A DNA stretch of 29,017 nt from Burkholderiales bacterium. GTDB taxonomy: Bacteria > Pseudomonadota > Gammaproteobacteria > Burkholderiales > Burkholderiaceae_C. The stretch covers positions 1 through 29,017 of the forward strand of contig JANXTP010000129.1 in NCBI GenBank assembly GCA_025352345.1. Reading direction: 5' to 3'. A program made the translations under genes and the position numbers. Within the stretch, counting starts at the first letter, position 1. The number at the start of each line of letters is the position of its first letter. Of this stretch, positions 16,014 through 23,504 are shown piece after piece. The notes under the pieces are model-generated. The model searched no databases. It was not told the origin of the DNA and was given only the letters and a program-made list of their open reading frames with translations.

Positions 16014-17233
16014 AGCTGTTCCTGCACGCCCACGCCACGCACCCCGATTGGCGTTTTGCGCTGTCGCTGGCGACTGCGCAGCTGGAGGCGCAACGCGCCC
16101 GGCCCGACCACATCGACACGCCAACGCTGGGCTGGGTCTACTTCAGCGACCACTACGGTGCTGCCGCCGAGGCGCTGCTGGCGGCGCTGCGCAGCCAATG
16201 GCCGGGCGTGGCCTGGGTCGGCTCGATCGGCGTCGGCATCGCGGCCAATGGCGTCGAGTACTTCGACCAGCCCGCGCTGTCGTTGATGCTGGGCGACATC
16301 GCGCCGGCGCATTTCCGAGTCTTCTCCGGCCTGCAGCCCTTGTCAGGCCAGCCCGGCTTCGCCGCCGCCACCGCGCTGGTGCATGCCGATCCGTCAGCGC
16401 ACGACGCTGCCGAACTGGTGGCCGAACTGGCCGGTCAGACCGGCACGGGCTATGTGTTCGGCGGTGTGGCCTCGGCACGTGGGCGCGCGCTGCACATCGC
16501 CGATGGCGTTTATCACGGTGGCCTGTCGGGCGTCGCGTTCGACGCACAGGTGCCGCTGATCTCGCGCGTCACGCAAGGCTGTCAGCCGATCGGCGTGGTG
16601 CGCCGCGTCACCGCGGCCGAGCGCAACCTCGTCATCTCGCTCGACGACGAGCCGGCACTTGCCTGTCTGCTGCGCGACCTGAAGGTCGATGCAGGCAGTC
16701 CCCGCGAAGCTTTGCCGCGCCTGCGCGGCACGCTGGTTGGCCTGAGCGATCCGGATGGCGAGCAAGCACGTGGCGGCAGCTTCGGCACCGAGACGCGGGT
16801 GCGCCACCTGGTCGGCATCGATCCGGGCCGGCATGCGGTCGCGGTGGCCGATGCGGTGGAGCGGGGCATGCAGCTCGCCTTCTGCCAACGCAACACCGAG
16901 GCCGCGCGACGCGACCTGGTGCGCATCTGCACCGAGATCCGCGAGGAGCTCGAGCCCGAGATGCTGCCGCTCGAAACCGCGCTGGCCTTGCACGGCGGGG
17001 AGGCGGGCAGCGCACCCCACGTGGCCCGTCAGATCGCAGGCGCCGTCTACATCAGCTGCGCCGGACGCGGTGGCCCTCACTTCGGCTCGCCTTCGGCCGA
17101 ACTCGCCATCGTGCGGCATGCGCTCGGCGATGTGCCGCTGGTCGGCTTTTTCGCCAACGGCGAGATCGCGCATCGGCACCTGTACGGCTACACCGGCGTG
17201 CTGACTGTTTTTGCGTCATCTACCACCCGATGA
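16010..17233 (+). CDS. FIST domain sensor protein
   Basis: This 407-residue protein has an N-terminal FIST domain and a C-terminal FIST_C domain and nothing else. FIST is a sensory domain proposed to bind small molecules. Diagnostic blocks are GVAWVGSIGVGIAANG, GYVFGGVASARGRALHI, HGGLSGVAFDAQVPLISRVTQGC followed by PIGVVRRVT, and the C-terminal GAVYISCAGRGGPHFG with LVGFFANGEIA. There is no signal peptide, membrane segment or output domain, so it must act through a partner. ATG 16010 overlaps the phaM stop (ATGA) and its own stop overlaps the glcD start (ATGA). Translation of the three genes is therefore probably coupled. Its ligand and partner are unknown; the context suggests glycolate or PHB metabolism. 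Confidence 0.87.
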   Translation: MKLFLHAHATHPDWRFALSLATAQLEAQRARPDHIDTPTLGWVYFSDHYGAAAEALLAALRSQWPGVAWVGSIGVGIAANGVEYFDQPALSLMLGDIAPAHFRVFSGLQPLSGQPGFAAATALVHADPSAHDAAELVAELAGQTGTGYVFGGVASARGRALHIADGVYHGGLSGVAFDAQVPLISRVTQGCQPIGVVRRVTAAERNLVISLDDEPALACLLRDLKVDAGSPREALPRLRGTLVGLSDPDGEQARGGSFGTETRVRHLVGIDPGRHAVAVADAVERGMQLAFCQRNTEAARRDLVRICTEIREELEPEMLPLETALALHGGEAGSAPHVARQIAGAVYISCAGRGGPHFGSPSAELAIVRHALGDVPLVGFFANGEIAHRHLYGYTGVLTVFASSTTR

Positions 17234-18753
17234 ACGGCCCGATCAGCCCGATGGACAGCGCCGCGACGGATGCCGTCGCGGCCACGGTCGATCGCGTCGC
17301 CCGGCGCGCGGAGGTGGTGGCGGCACTGGCGCCGCTGCTGCCGGCTCATGCGCTGCTGTGGCAGGACGAGGACACGGCACCTTATGAGTGCGACGGACTG
17401 ACCGCCTACCGAGAGTTGCCGCTGGCGGTCGCGCTGCCCGAGACCGAAGCGCAGCTGTCGGCAGTGCTGGCCGCCTGCCACCGCCTGGCCGTGCCGGTCG
17501 TCGCCCGCGGTGCGGGTACTGGCCTGAGTGGTGGTGCCACGCCGCACACGCTGGGCGTGACGCTCAGCCTCGCCAAGTTCAACAAGATCCTGAAGATCGA
17601 CCCGGTCAGCCGTACCGCGGTCGTGCAAAGCGGTGTGCGCAACGCCGCGATCAGCGAAGCGGCGGCACGACACGGCCTTTATTACGCGCCCGACCCCAGC
17701 AGCAAGATCGCCTGCACGATCGGCGGCAACGTGGCAGAGAACTCCGGTGGCATGCACTGCCTGAAGTACGGCCTGACGATCCACAACGTGCTGCGCGTGC
17801 GCGGCTACACCGTCGAAGGCGAGGCGGTCGAGTTCGGCTCCGAGGCGCTCGATGCGGCTGGCCTCGATCTGCTGGCGATCGTGATCGGCTCCGAAGGCAT
17901 GCTGGCCGTCACGGTGGAAGTGACCGTCAAGCTGGTGCCCAAGCCGCAGCTGGCGCGCGCGATCCTCGCCAGCTTCGATGACGTGCGCAAGGCCGGCCAT
18001 GCGGTGGCGTCGCTGATCGGCGCCGGCATCATCCCGGCCGGTCTGGAAATGATGGACAAGCCGATGACGGCCTGCGTCGAAGACTATGTGCATGCCGGCT
18101 ACGACCTTGAGGCCGCCGCGATCCTGATCTGCGAAAGCGACGGCACGCCGGAAGAGGTGGAGGAGGAAATCGGCCGCATGGTCGCGGTGCTGGGCGCTGC
18201 CGGCGCGACGCGCTTCGACATCAGCCGCGACGAGGCCGAACGGCTCAAGTTCTGGAGTGGCCGGATGAACGCCTTCCCGGCCAGCGGGCGCATCAGCCCC
18301 GACTACATGTGCATGGACTCGACGATTCCGCGCAACAAGCTGGCCGAGATTCTGGTGCGCATCGCCGAGATGGAGGTCACCTACGGCCTGCGCTGCTGCA
18401 ATGTGTTCCATGCAGGCGACGGCAACCTGCACCCGTTGATCATGTACGACGCCAACGACCCTGATCAGTTGCACCGCTGTGAGCTGTTCGGTGCCGACAT
18501 CCTCGAGACCAGTGTGCGGCTGGGCGGCACGGTGACTGGCGAGCACGGCGTCGGCATCGAGAAGCTGAGCTCGATGTGCGTGCAGTTCACGCCGGCCGAA
18601 CGTGAGCAGATGTTCGCGGTGAAGCGCGCTTTCGACCCGGTCGGGCTGCTGAACCCCGGCAAGGTGATCCCGACGCTGCACCGCTGCGCCGAGTACGGAA
18701 AGATGCATGTGCGCAAGGGCCTGCTGCCATTCCCCGACCTGCCACGCTTCTGA
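17230..18753 (+). CDS. glcD: Glycolate oxidase FAD-binding subunit GlcD
   Basis: This is the FAD-linked catalytic subunit that oxidises glycolate to glyoxylate, working with GlcE and GlcF and passing electrons to quinone. The 507-residue length is normal. The PCMH-type FAD domain contains VVARGAGTGLSGGATPH and GGNVAENSGGMHCLKYGLT. The C-terminal oxidase domain contains CCNVFHAGDGNLHPLI and VTGEHGVGIEKLSSM, ending near FDPVGLLNPGKVIPT. ATG 17230 overlaps the FIST stop (ATGA); the in-frame ATG at 17251 is an alternative. D-lactate dehydrogenase subunits are close relatives, but the adjacent glcE and glcF identify the complex. Confidence 0.95.
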   Translation: MNGPISPMDSAATDAVAATVDRVARRAEVVAALAPLLPAHALLWQDEDTAPYECDGLTAYRELPLAVALPETEAQLSAVLAACHRLAVPVVARGAGTGLSGGATPHTLGVTLSLAKFNKILKIDPVSRTAVVQSGVRNAAISEAAARHGLYYAPDPSSKIACTIGGNVAENSGGMHCLKYGLTIHNVLRVRGYTVEGEAVEFGSEALDAAGLDLLAIVIGSEGMLAVTVEVTVKLVPKPQLARAILASFDDVRKAGHAVASLIGAGIIPAGLEMMDKPMTACVEDYVHAGYDLEAAAILICESDGTPEEVEEEIGRMVAVLGAAGATRFDISRDEAERLKFWSGRMNAFPASGRISPDYMCMDSTIPRNKLAEILVRIAEMEVTYGLRCCNVFHAGDGNLHPLIMYDANDPDQLHRCELFGADILETSVRLGGTVTGEHGVGIEKLSSMCVQFTPAEREQMFAVKRAFDPVGLLNPGKVIPTLHRCAEYGKMHVRKGLLPFPDLPRF

Positions 18754-18758
18754 ACCCG

Positions 18759-19874
18759 ATGACCGAACACGACCCCGCGCTCGCGCGCCTGATCGACCGC
18801 GTCCGCGCTGCGCAGCAGACACGCACGCCGCTGTGCATTCGAGGCGGCGGCACGAAAGACTTCTACGGCGAGGCGCCGCAGGGCGAGGTGCTGTCCACCA
18901 CCGAGCTGGCCGGCATCTCCAGCTACCAGCCGACCGAGCTGGTGGTCACCGCGCGCTGCGGCACACCGCTGGCCGAACTCGAAGCGGCGTTGGCCGACAA
19001 AGACCAGTGCCTGCCGTTCGAGCCGCCACATTTCTCGGCGGGCGGCACGGTCGGTGGCATGGTCGCGGCGGGTCTGTCGGGCCCGGCGCGTGCCGCGGTC
19101 GGTGCGGTGCGCGATTACATCCTCGGTGCCACGCTGCTCAATGGCCAGGGCGAGGTGCTGAGCTTCGGCGGGCAGGTGATCAAGAACGTTGCCGGCTACG
19201 ACGTGTCGCGGTTGCTGGCCGGCTCGCTCGGCACGCTGGGCGTGATCCTGGAGATCTCGATCAAGGTGCTGCCGGTGGCACCGAGCGCGGTGACGCTGCG
19301 CTTCGACATGACCCAGACCGCGGCGCTGGCGCAATTGCACCAGTGGGGCGGCCAGCCGCTGCCGCTGAATGCCAGTGCGCTGTGGAACGACCACCTGGTC
19401 GTGCGCCTGCGCGGCGCGGTCGCTGCGGTGCAGGCGGCAACCGCGAAGTTCCAGGCGCTCGGGGGTGAAGTGATCGAGTCCGATCTGGCCGACCTGTTCT
19501 GGCAAGGCCTGCGCGACCACCGCGACGAGGTCTTCACGGCGGCCCGGGCTGCGGTGGATGCCGGCGGTGCGCTGTGGCGACTGTCGGTGCCACAGACCGC
19601 GCCGGTGCTGGACATGCCGGAGACACCGCTGGTCGAATGGGCGGGCGGTCAGCGCTGGTGCGTGACTCCGCGCGCCGATGCCGACACCGCGACCCGCCTG
19701 CGCGACATCGCCAAACGCGCTGGCGGCCACGCGACGCTGTTCCGCAGCGCAGACAAATCCGCGGGTGTGTTTGCCGCGCTGAGCTCGCCGCTGGACCGCA
19801 TCCATCACGAACTGAAACGCTCGTTCGACCCGCACGGCGTGTTCAATCCCGGTCGGCTCTACCCTGGCTGCTGA
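18759..19874 (+). CDS. glcE: Glycolate oxidase subunit GlcE
   Basis: This is the second FAD-domain subunit of glycolate oxidase, 371 residues. It has the shortened PCMH domain typical of GlcE: RGGGTKDFYGE near the N-terminus, GGTVGGMVAAGLSGP in the middle, then GGQVIKNVAGYDVSRLLAGSLG. The C-terminus ends RSFDPHGVFNPGRLYPGC, as in the family. The start ATG lies five bases after the glcD stop; no other start fits as well. GlcE is needed for activity of the complex but is not thought to be the main catalytic subunit. It lies in the same strand series as glcD and glcF, clearly one operon. Confidence 0.95.
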   Translation: MTEHDPALARLIDRVRAAQQTRTPLCIRGGGTKDFYGEAPQGEVLSTTELAGISSYQPTELVVTARCGTPLAELEAALADKDQCLPFEPPHFSAGGTVGGMVAAGLSGPARAAVGAVRDYILGATLLNGQGEVLSFGGQVIKNVAGYDVSRLLAGSLGTLGVILEISIKVLPVAPSAVTLRFDMTQTAALAQLHQWGGQPLPLNASALWNDHLVVRLRGAVAAVQAATAKFQALGGEVIESDLADLFWQGLRDHRDEVFTAARAAVDAGGALWRLSVPQTAPVLDMPETPLVEWAGGQRWCVTPRADADTATRLRDIAKRAGGHATLFRSADKSAGVFAALSSPLDRIHHELKRSFDPHGVFNPGRLYPGC

Positions 19875-19891
19875 CGCCCAAGCCTCCATCG

Positions 19892-21151
19892 ATGCAAACG
19901 AACCTGTCTTCCGAATTCAAGGGCACGCCAGATGGTGAGGCCGCCGAAGCCATCCTTCGCAAGTGCGTGCACTGCGGCTTCTGCACCGCCACCTGTCCCA
20001 CCTACCAACTGCTGGGCGATGAACTCGATGGCCCACGCGGCCGCATCTACCTGATCAAGGAGGTGCTCGAAGGCGCTGCGCCGACCCGCAAGACGCAATC
20101 GCACCTCGACCGCTGCCTGACCTGCCGAAACTGCGAGACCACCTGCCCCTCGGGCGTGCAGTACGGCAACCTGGTCGAGATCGGACGCCGCATCGTTGAC
20201 GAAAAGGTGGAACGCCCACGTGGTGAACAGGCGGTGCGCTGGCTGCTGAAGGAAGGGCTGACCTCGCCGCTGTTCGACCCGGCAATGAAGCTCGGTCAGC
20301 TGGTGCGCCCGCTGCTGCCGGCGTCGTTGAAGAGCAAGGTGGCACCGAAGCCCAGCGCGGCCGAACAGGCCCTCGCACACCGCTGGCCGCAGCGCGAACA
20401 CCCACGCAAGGTGCTGATGCTGATGGGTTGCGTGCAGCCGACGATGCTGCCCAACATCAACAGCGCCACCGCGCGCGTGCTCGATGCGGCTGGCATCCAG
20501 ACGGTGGTGGCCGAAGAGGCCGGCTGTTGCGGTGCGATCCGCTGCCACCTGGGCGACCATGAAGGCGGCCTGGCCGACATGCGCCGCAACATCGACGCCT
20601 GGTGGCCCAGCGTGTTGGCCAACAAGGTCGAAGCGATCGTGATGAACGCCTCGGGCTGCGGCGCCACGGTCAAGGACTATGGCCATGCCCTCGCCCGCGA
20701 TGAGGCCTATGCCGACAAGGCCCGGCGCATCAGCGAGCTGACCCGGGACCTGAGCGAGTTACTGCCCGAGCTCGTACCGACGCTGAAATCGCGCATGCAT
20801 CGCCAACCCACGGCGCGCCTGGCGTTCCACCCACCCTGCACCCTGCAGCATGCCCAGCAGCTGCGCGGCGGCGTCGAGACACACCTCGGGGCGCTGGGAT
20901 TCGATGTGCAGCTGTCGCCGTCTGAGAGTCACCTGTGCTGTGGGTCGGCCGGCACCTACTCGGTCTTGCAGCCCACCTTGGCCTACCAACTGCGCGACCG
21001 CAAGCTGGCGAACCTGGCCGAAGTCGAGGCACAGATCATCGTGTCGGCCAACATCGGGTGCATCCAGCACCTGCAGTCGGGAACGACCTCACCAGTGCGT
21101 CACTGGGTGGAGGTACTCGACGAGGCCTTGCAAGGCACGGTGCCCGCCTAG
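19892..21151 (+). CDS. glcF: Glycolate oxidase iron-sulfur subunit GlcF
   Basis: This is the electron-transfer subunit, 419 residues, with two [4Fe-4S] ferredoxin motifs: CVHCGFCTATCP (Cys25, 28, 31, 35) and CLTCRNCETTCP (Cys75, 78, 81, 85). Two CCG-type domains follow, with EEAGCCGAIRCHLG and SHLCCGSAGTYS. It carries electrons from the GlcD/GlcE flavins towards the membrane quinone pool. ATG 19892 is 17 bases after the glcE stop. A longer open frame runs upstream inside glcE but is only its shadow. The gene ends 22 bases from the convergent serine hydrolase gene. No glcC regulator, glycolate permease or malate synthase gene lies nearby. Confidence 0.96.
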   Translation: MQTNLSSEFKGTPDGEAAEAILRKCVHCGFCTATCPTYQLLGDELDGPRGRIYLIKEVLEGAAPTRKTQSHLDRCLTCRNCETTCPSGVQYGNLVEIGRRIVDEKVERPRGEQAVRWLLKEGLTSPLFDPAMKLGQLVRPLLPASLKSKVAPKPSAAEQALAHRWPQREHPRKVLMLMGCVQPTMLPNINSATARVLDAAGIQTVVAEEAGCCGAIRCHLGDHEGGLADMRRNIDAWWPSVLANKVEAIVMNASGCGATVKDYGHALARDEAYADKARRISELTRDLSELLPELVPTLKSRMHRQPTARLAFHPPCTLQHAQQLRGGVETHLGALGFDVQLSPSESHLCCGSAGTYSVLQPTLAYQLRDRKLANLAEVEAQIIVSANIGCIQHLQSGTTSPVRHWVEVLDEALQGTVPA

Positions 21152-21177
21152 CGAGCACCGTACTCCTGACGCGTCAG
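21137..21177. terminator. Inverted repeats between convergent glcF and serine hydrolase gene
   Basis: ACGGTGC (21137-21143) and GCACCGT (21155-21161) form perfect 7-base arms around the glcF stop. They are followed by the perfect palindrome CTGACGCGTCAG (21166-21177), which contains the stop of the opposite gene. Their place between two convergent genes suggests a transcription end signal for both strands. No T-runs are present. Confidence 0.3.
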
Positions 21178-22358
21178 CGGCTCCAGTGCCGGTACACCGT
21201 GGTCTCGAAATCGACGAATCCCGGGTACGACGACACATCCTGGAACGGCAGGATCTGCGAGCCCCAGTAGCCGCCGATGCCATTTTTGCGATCGATCCAG
21301 TAAAACAGATTGGCGAGGCCTGCCCACATCAGCGAACCGGCGGGGCGGCCTGACGGCGTCGGCTCGTCGTTGACCTGAAAGGTGTAGGCCCACGACTTCG
21401 CGAGGCCGGGGAAGAATTCGCCGGCGTTGGACAGCGACGGGATCGAGGTGATCCAGCCGCCCGACTTCAGCGCGCCCAGGCCGTTGCGAGACATCTGCTC
21501 GACGGTCTCAGGCTTCAGCACGCGGCCGTTCGGGCCCGCGCCGTCGTTGAGGATCATCCGGATGAACTTCATGTAATCGGCCACCGTCGAGTACAGCCCG
21601 TGGCCGCCCATGTCCATCTCGGGTGGCTGCGGCAGCACCAGATCGGGCAGCGGCGTCAGCTTGCCGTCCATCGCGCGGTCGTGGATCACCGCGCGGCGGG
21701 CCTGCATCGACGGCGTCATCACGAAGCCGGTGTCGCTCATGCCCAGCGGCGCCAGCACGCGCTCTTGCATCACCTCCCCGAGCCGCTTGCCGCGCACCGC
21801 CTCGACGACCTTGCCGACCCAGTCGATGTTGACGCCGTAGCCCCACTGGGTGCCCGGGTCGAACAGCAGGCAGGTCTTGACGGACGCGAAGGTGCTCGAG
21901 ACCACCGACGGGATGCCCCGGGCGCCGCGCAGCTTCAGGTCGTCGTGGCTGAAGAATTCGTAGCTGAAGCCGGCGGTGTGCAGCATCAGGTGGTCGATCG
22001 TGATGTCGCGCTTTGGTGCCCGCAGCTTCGGCTGACCGCTGGTGTCGAAGCCTTCCAGCACCTGGATCTCGGCGATCTCGGGCACGTACTTCTTGACCGG
22101 GTCGTCGAGGCGCACCTTGCCCTCTTCCACCAGCTGCATCAGCGTCGTGCCGGTGACGGCCTTGCTGGTCGAGAAGATGGCCATCACCGAATCGGTGGTC
22201 ATCGGCGCATCGCCACCCAACGAGCGCCGACCGGCCGCGCCCTCGTAGAAATTGCCGTTACGGTCGGTGGCCATCGCAACCACGCCGGGCGCACCGCCCG
22301 CAGCATCCACGGTGTTGGCCAACACGGCGTCGGCCGCTTGCTTGAGTTTGTCGTTCAT
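21174..22358 (-). CDS. Serine hydrolase of the class C beta-lactamase / family VIII esterase type
   Basis: This 394-residue cytoplasmic protein without a signal peptide belongs to the beta-lactamase-related serine hydrolases. The nucleophile motif SxxK is Ser63-Thr-Ser-Lys66 (IFSTSKAVTG). The Tyr of the second motif is probably Tyr174 in WGYGVN. HTAGFSYEF and GGHGLYSTVADYMKF are family landmarks. The third motif is likely of the Trp-Gly type (MWAGLANLFYW) and not KTG, which argues for a family VIII carboxylesterase over a true beta-lactamase. The substrate cannot be deduced. ATG 22358 has AGGAG seven bases upstream, so the start is well supported. It is convergent with glcF and divergent from rdgC. 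Confidence 0.88.
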   Translation of the reverse strand: MNDKLKQAADAVLANTVDAAGGAPGVVAMATDRNGNFYEGAAGRRSLGGDAPMTTDSVMAIFSTSKAVTGTTLMQLVEEGKVRLDDPVKKYVPEIAEIQVLEGFDTSGQPKLRAPKRDITIDHLMLHTAGFSYEFFSHDDLKLRGARGIPSVVSSTFASVKTCLLFDPGTQWGYGVNIDWVGKVVEAVRGKRLGEVMQERVLAPLGMSDTGFVMTPSMQARRAVIHDRAMDGKLTPLPDLVLPQPPEMDMGGHGLYSTVADYMKFIRMILNDGAGPNGRVLKPETVEQMSRNGLGALKSGGWITSIPSLSNAGEFFPGLAKSWAYTFQVNDEPTPSGRPAGSLMWAGLANLFYWIDRKNGIGGYWGSQILPFQDVSSYPGFVDFETTVYRHWSR

Positions 22359-22457
22359 CGGGATCTCCTGGGTCCACGGGCGTGAAGGGGGCGTCCACCC
22401 GGCGTCGCCCTGGGGCCGGGAAGCATCCTGTCACTCTAGAACATCGGCGCGGTTCGC

Positions 22458-22488
22458 GGGCCGTGGACAATCCCGCCTCCCACGGCCC
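22458..22488. promoter_or_regulatory. Nine-base inverted repeat upstream of rdgC
   Basis: GGGCCGTGG (22458-22466) and CCACGGCCC (22480-22488) are perfect 9-base arms separated by 13 bases. They lie in the 180-base divergent gap between the serine hydrolase gene and rdgC. A TTTT follows four bases after the second arm on the plus strand. It may be an operator or, if transcribed from further upstream, a stem-loop in the rdgC leader. The rest of the gap has no promoter I can support. Confidence 0.45.
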
Positions 22489-22538
22489 ACGGTTTTACCC
22501 GCCGGTCGTTTCATGCAGCCCTGGAAAGAAGAATTCGC

Positions 22539-23504
22539 TTGTTCAAGAACCTGACGGTGTATCGCGTGGGCCCGGAATGGCAGGCCACGCTGACGCAGAT
22601 CGAAAAGTCCCTCGCGACGGCCCGTTTCACCGAATGTGGTGCCACGCAGCCGCAGTCACTGGGCTGGGTGCCCCCGCGCAACACCGAACATGCGCCGCTG
22701 GTCGAAGCCATCGGCGGGCAATGGCTGATGACGCTGATGGTCGAACGCAAGGCCTTGCCGTCGGCCGTGGTGAAGCGCCGAACCGAGGAACTCGCGCAGC
22801 AGGTCGAACAGGCCAGCGGGCGCAAGCCGGGCAAGAAGCAGACGAAGGAGTTGAAGGAGCAGGCCACGCTGGAACTGCTGCCGATGGCCTTCACCAAGCG
22901 GGCCACATTGAAGGTATGGATCGATGCGAAGCAGCGGCTCCTGATGGTCGATGCCAGCAGCCCGGCGCGCGCAGGCGAGGTGGTCACGCTGCTGATCAAG
23001 TCACTCGATGGCCTGACGCTGACACCGCTGCAGACCACCGAATCGGCCTCGGTTGCGATGTCCGACTGGCTGCTGACGGGCGAGCCGCCCGCCGCGTTCT
23101 CGGTCGACCGCGAGTGCGAGCTGAAGTCGGAAGACGAGCTGAAGTCGGTGGTGCGCTATGCCCGCCATCCGCTGGACATCGACGAGGTGCGCCAGCACAT
23201 CACTGGCGGCAAGCGGCCGACCCGCTTGGCGCTGACCTGGCAGGGCCGGGTGTCCTTCGTGCTGACCGAGACCGGGCAGATCAAGAAGATCGACTTCCTC
23301 GACGTGGTGTTCGAAGGGCGTGTGCGCACCGACACGGCCGACGACGCATTCGATGCCGATGCGGCGATTGCCACCGGCGAGCTGGTGCAACTGATTCCGG
23401 ACCTGATCGAGGCGCTGGGCGGTGAGCTGGACACCACCGTGCCGCCAACCGCTGCCGCGGTGATCACCGAAGGCACCGCCAGGGCCTTCACGCCGGTGGC
23501 CTGA
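22539..23504 (+). CDS. rdgC: Recombination-associated protein RdgC
   Basis: RdgC is a ring-shaped, sequence-independent DNA-binding protein that limits RecA-driven recombination at the nucleoid. The 321-residue length is slightly above the roughly 300 of the E. coli protein. Family blocks are the start FKNLTVYRV, then GWVPPRNTEHAPLVEAIGGQWLM, MVERKALPSAVVKRRTEE and LPMAFTKRATLKVWID. The start is TTG 22539, giving the conserved N-terminal MFKNLTVYR, with GGAAAGAAG about nine bases before it. No ATG or GTG fits. The last 17 bases overlap the end of the convergent glpD. Confidence 0.94.
   Translation: MFKNLTVYRVGPEWQATLTQIEKSLATARFTECGATQPQSLGWVPPRNTEHAPLVEAIGGQWLMTLMVERKALPSAVVKRRTEELAQQVEQASGRKPGKKQTKELKEQATLELLPMAFTKRATLKVWIDAKQRLLMVDASSPARAGEVVTLLIKSLDGLTLTPLQTTESASVAMSDWLLTGEPPAAFSVDRECELKSEDELKSVVRYARHPLDIDEVRQHITGGKRPTRLALTWQGRVSFVLTETGQIKKIDFLDVVFEGRVRTDTADDAFDADAAIATGELVQLIPDLIEALGGELDTTVPPTAAAVITEGTARAFTPVA

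Noticed and set aside
17188..18822. Long minus-strand open frame opposite glcD
   Set aside because: It is a high-G+C shadow of glcD; composition is His/Ala/Arg/Gln-rich and no family is recognisable.
18465..19889. Long minus-strand open frame opposite glcD/glcE
   Set aside because: It is antisense to conserved glycolate oxidase genes with no recognisable domain.
21174..22358. Beta-lactamase (antibiotic resistance) function for the serine hydrolase
   Set aside because: There is no signal peptide and no KTG-type third motif; a cytoplasmic esterase-type hydrolase is more likely.
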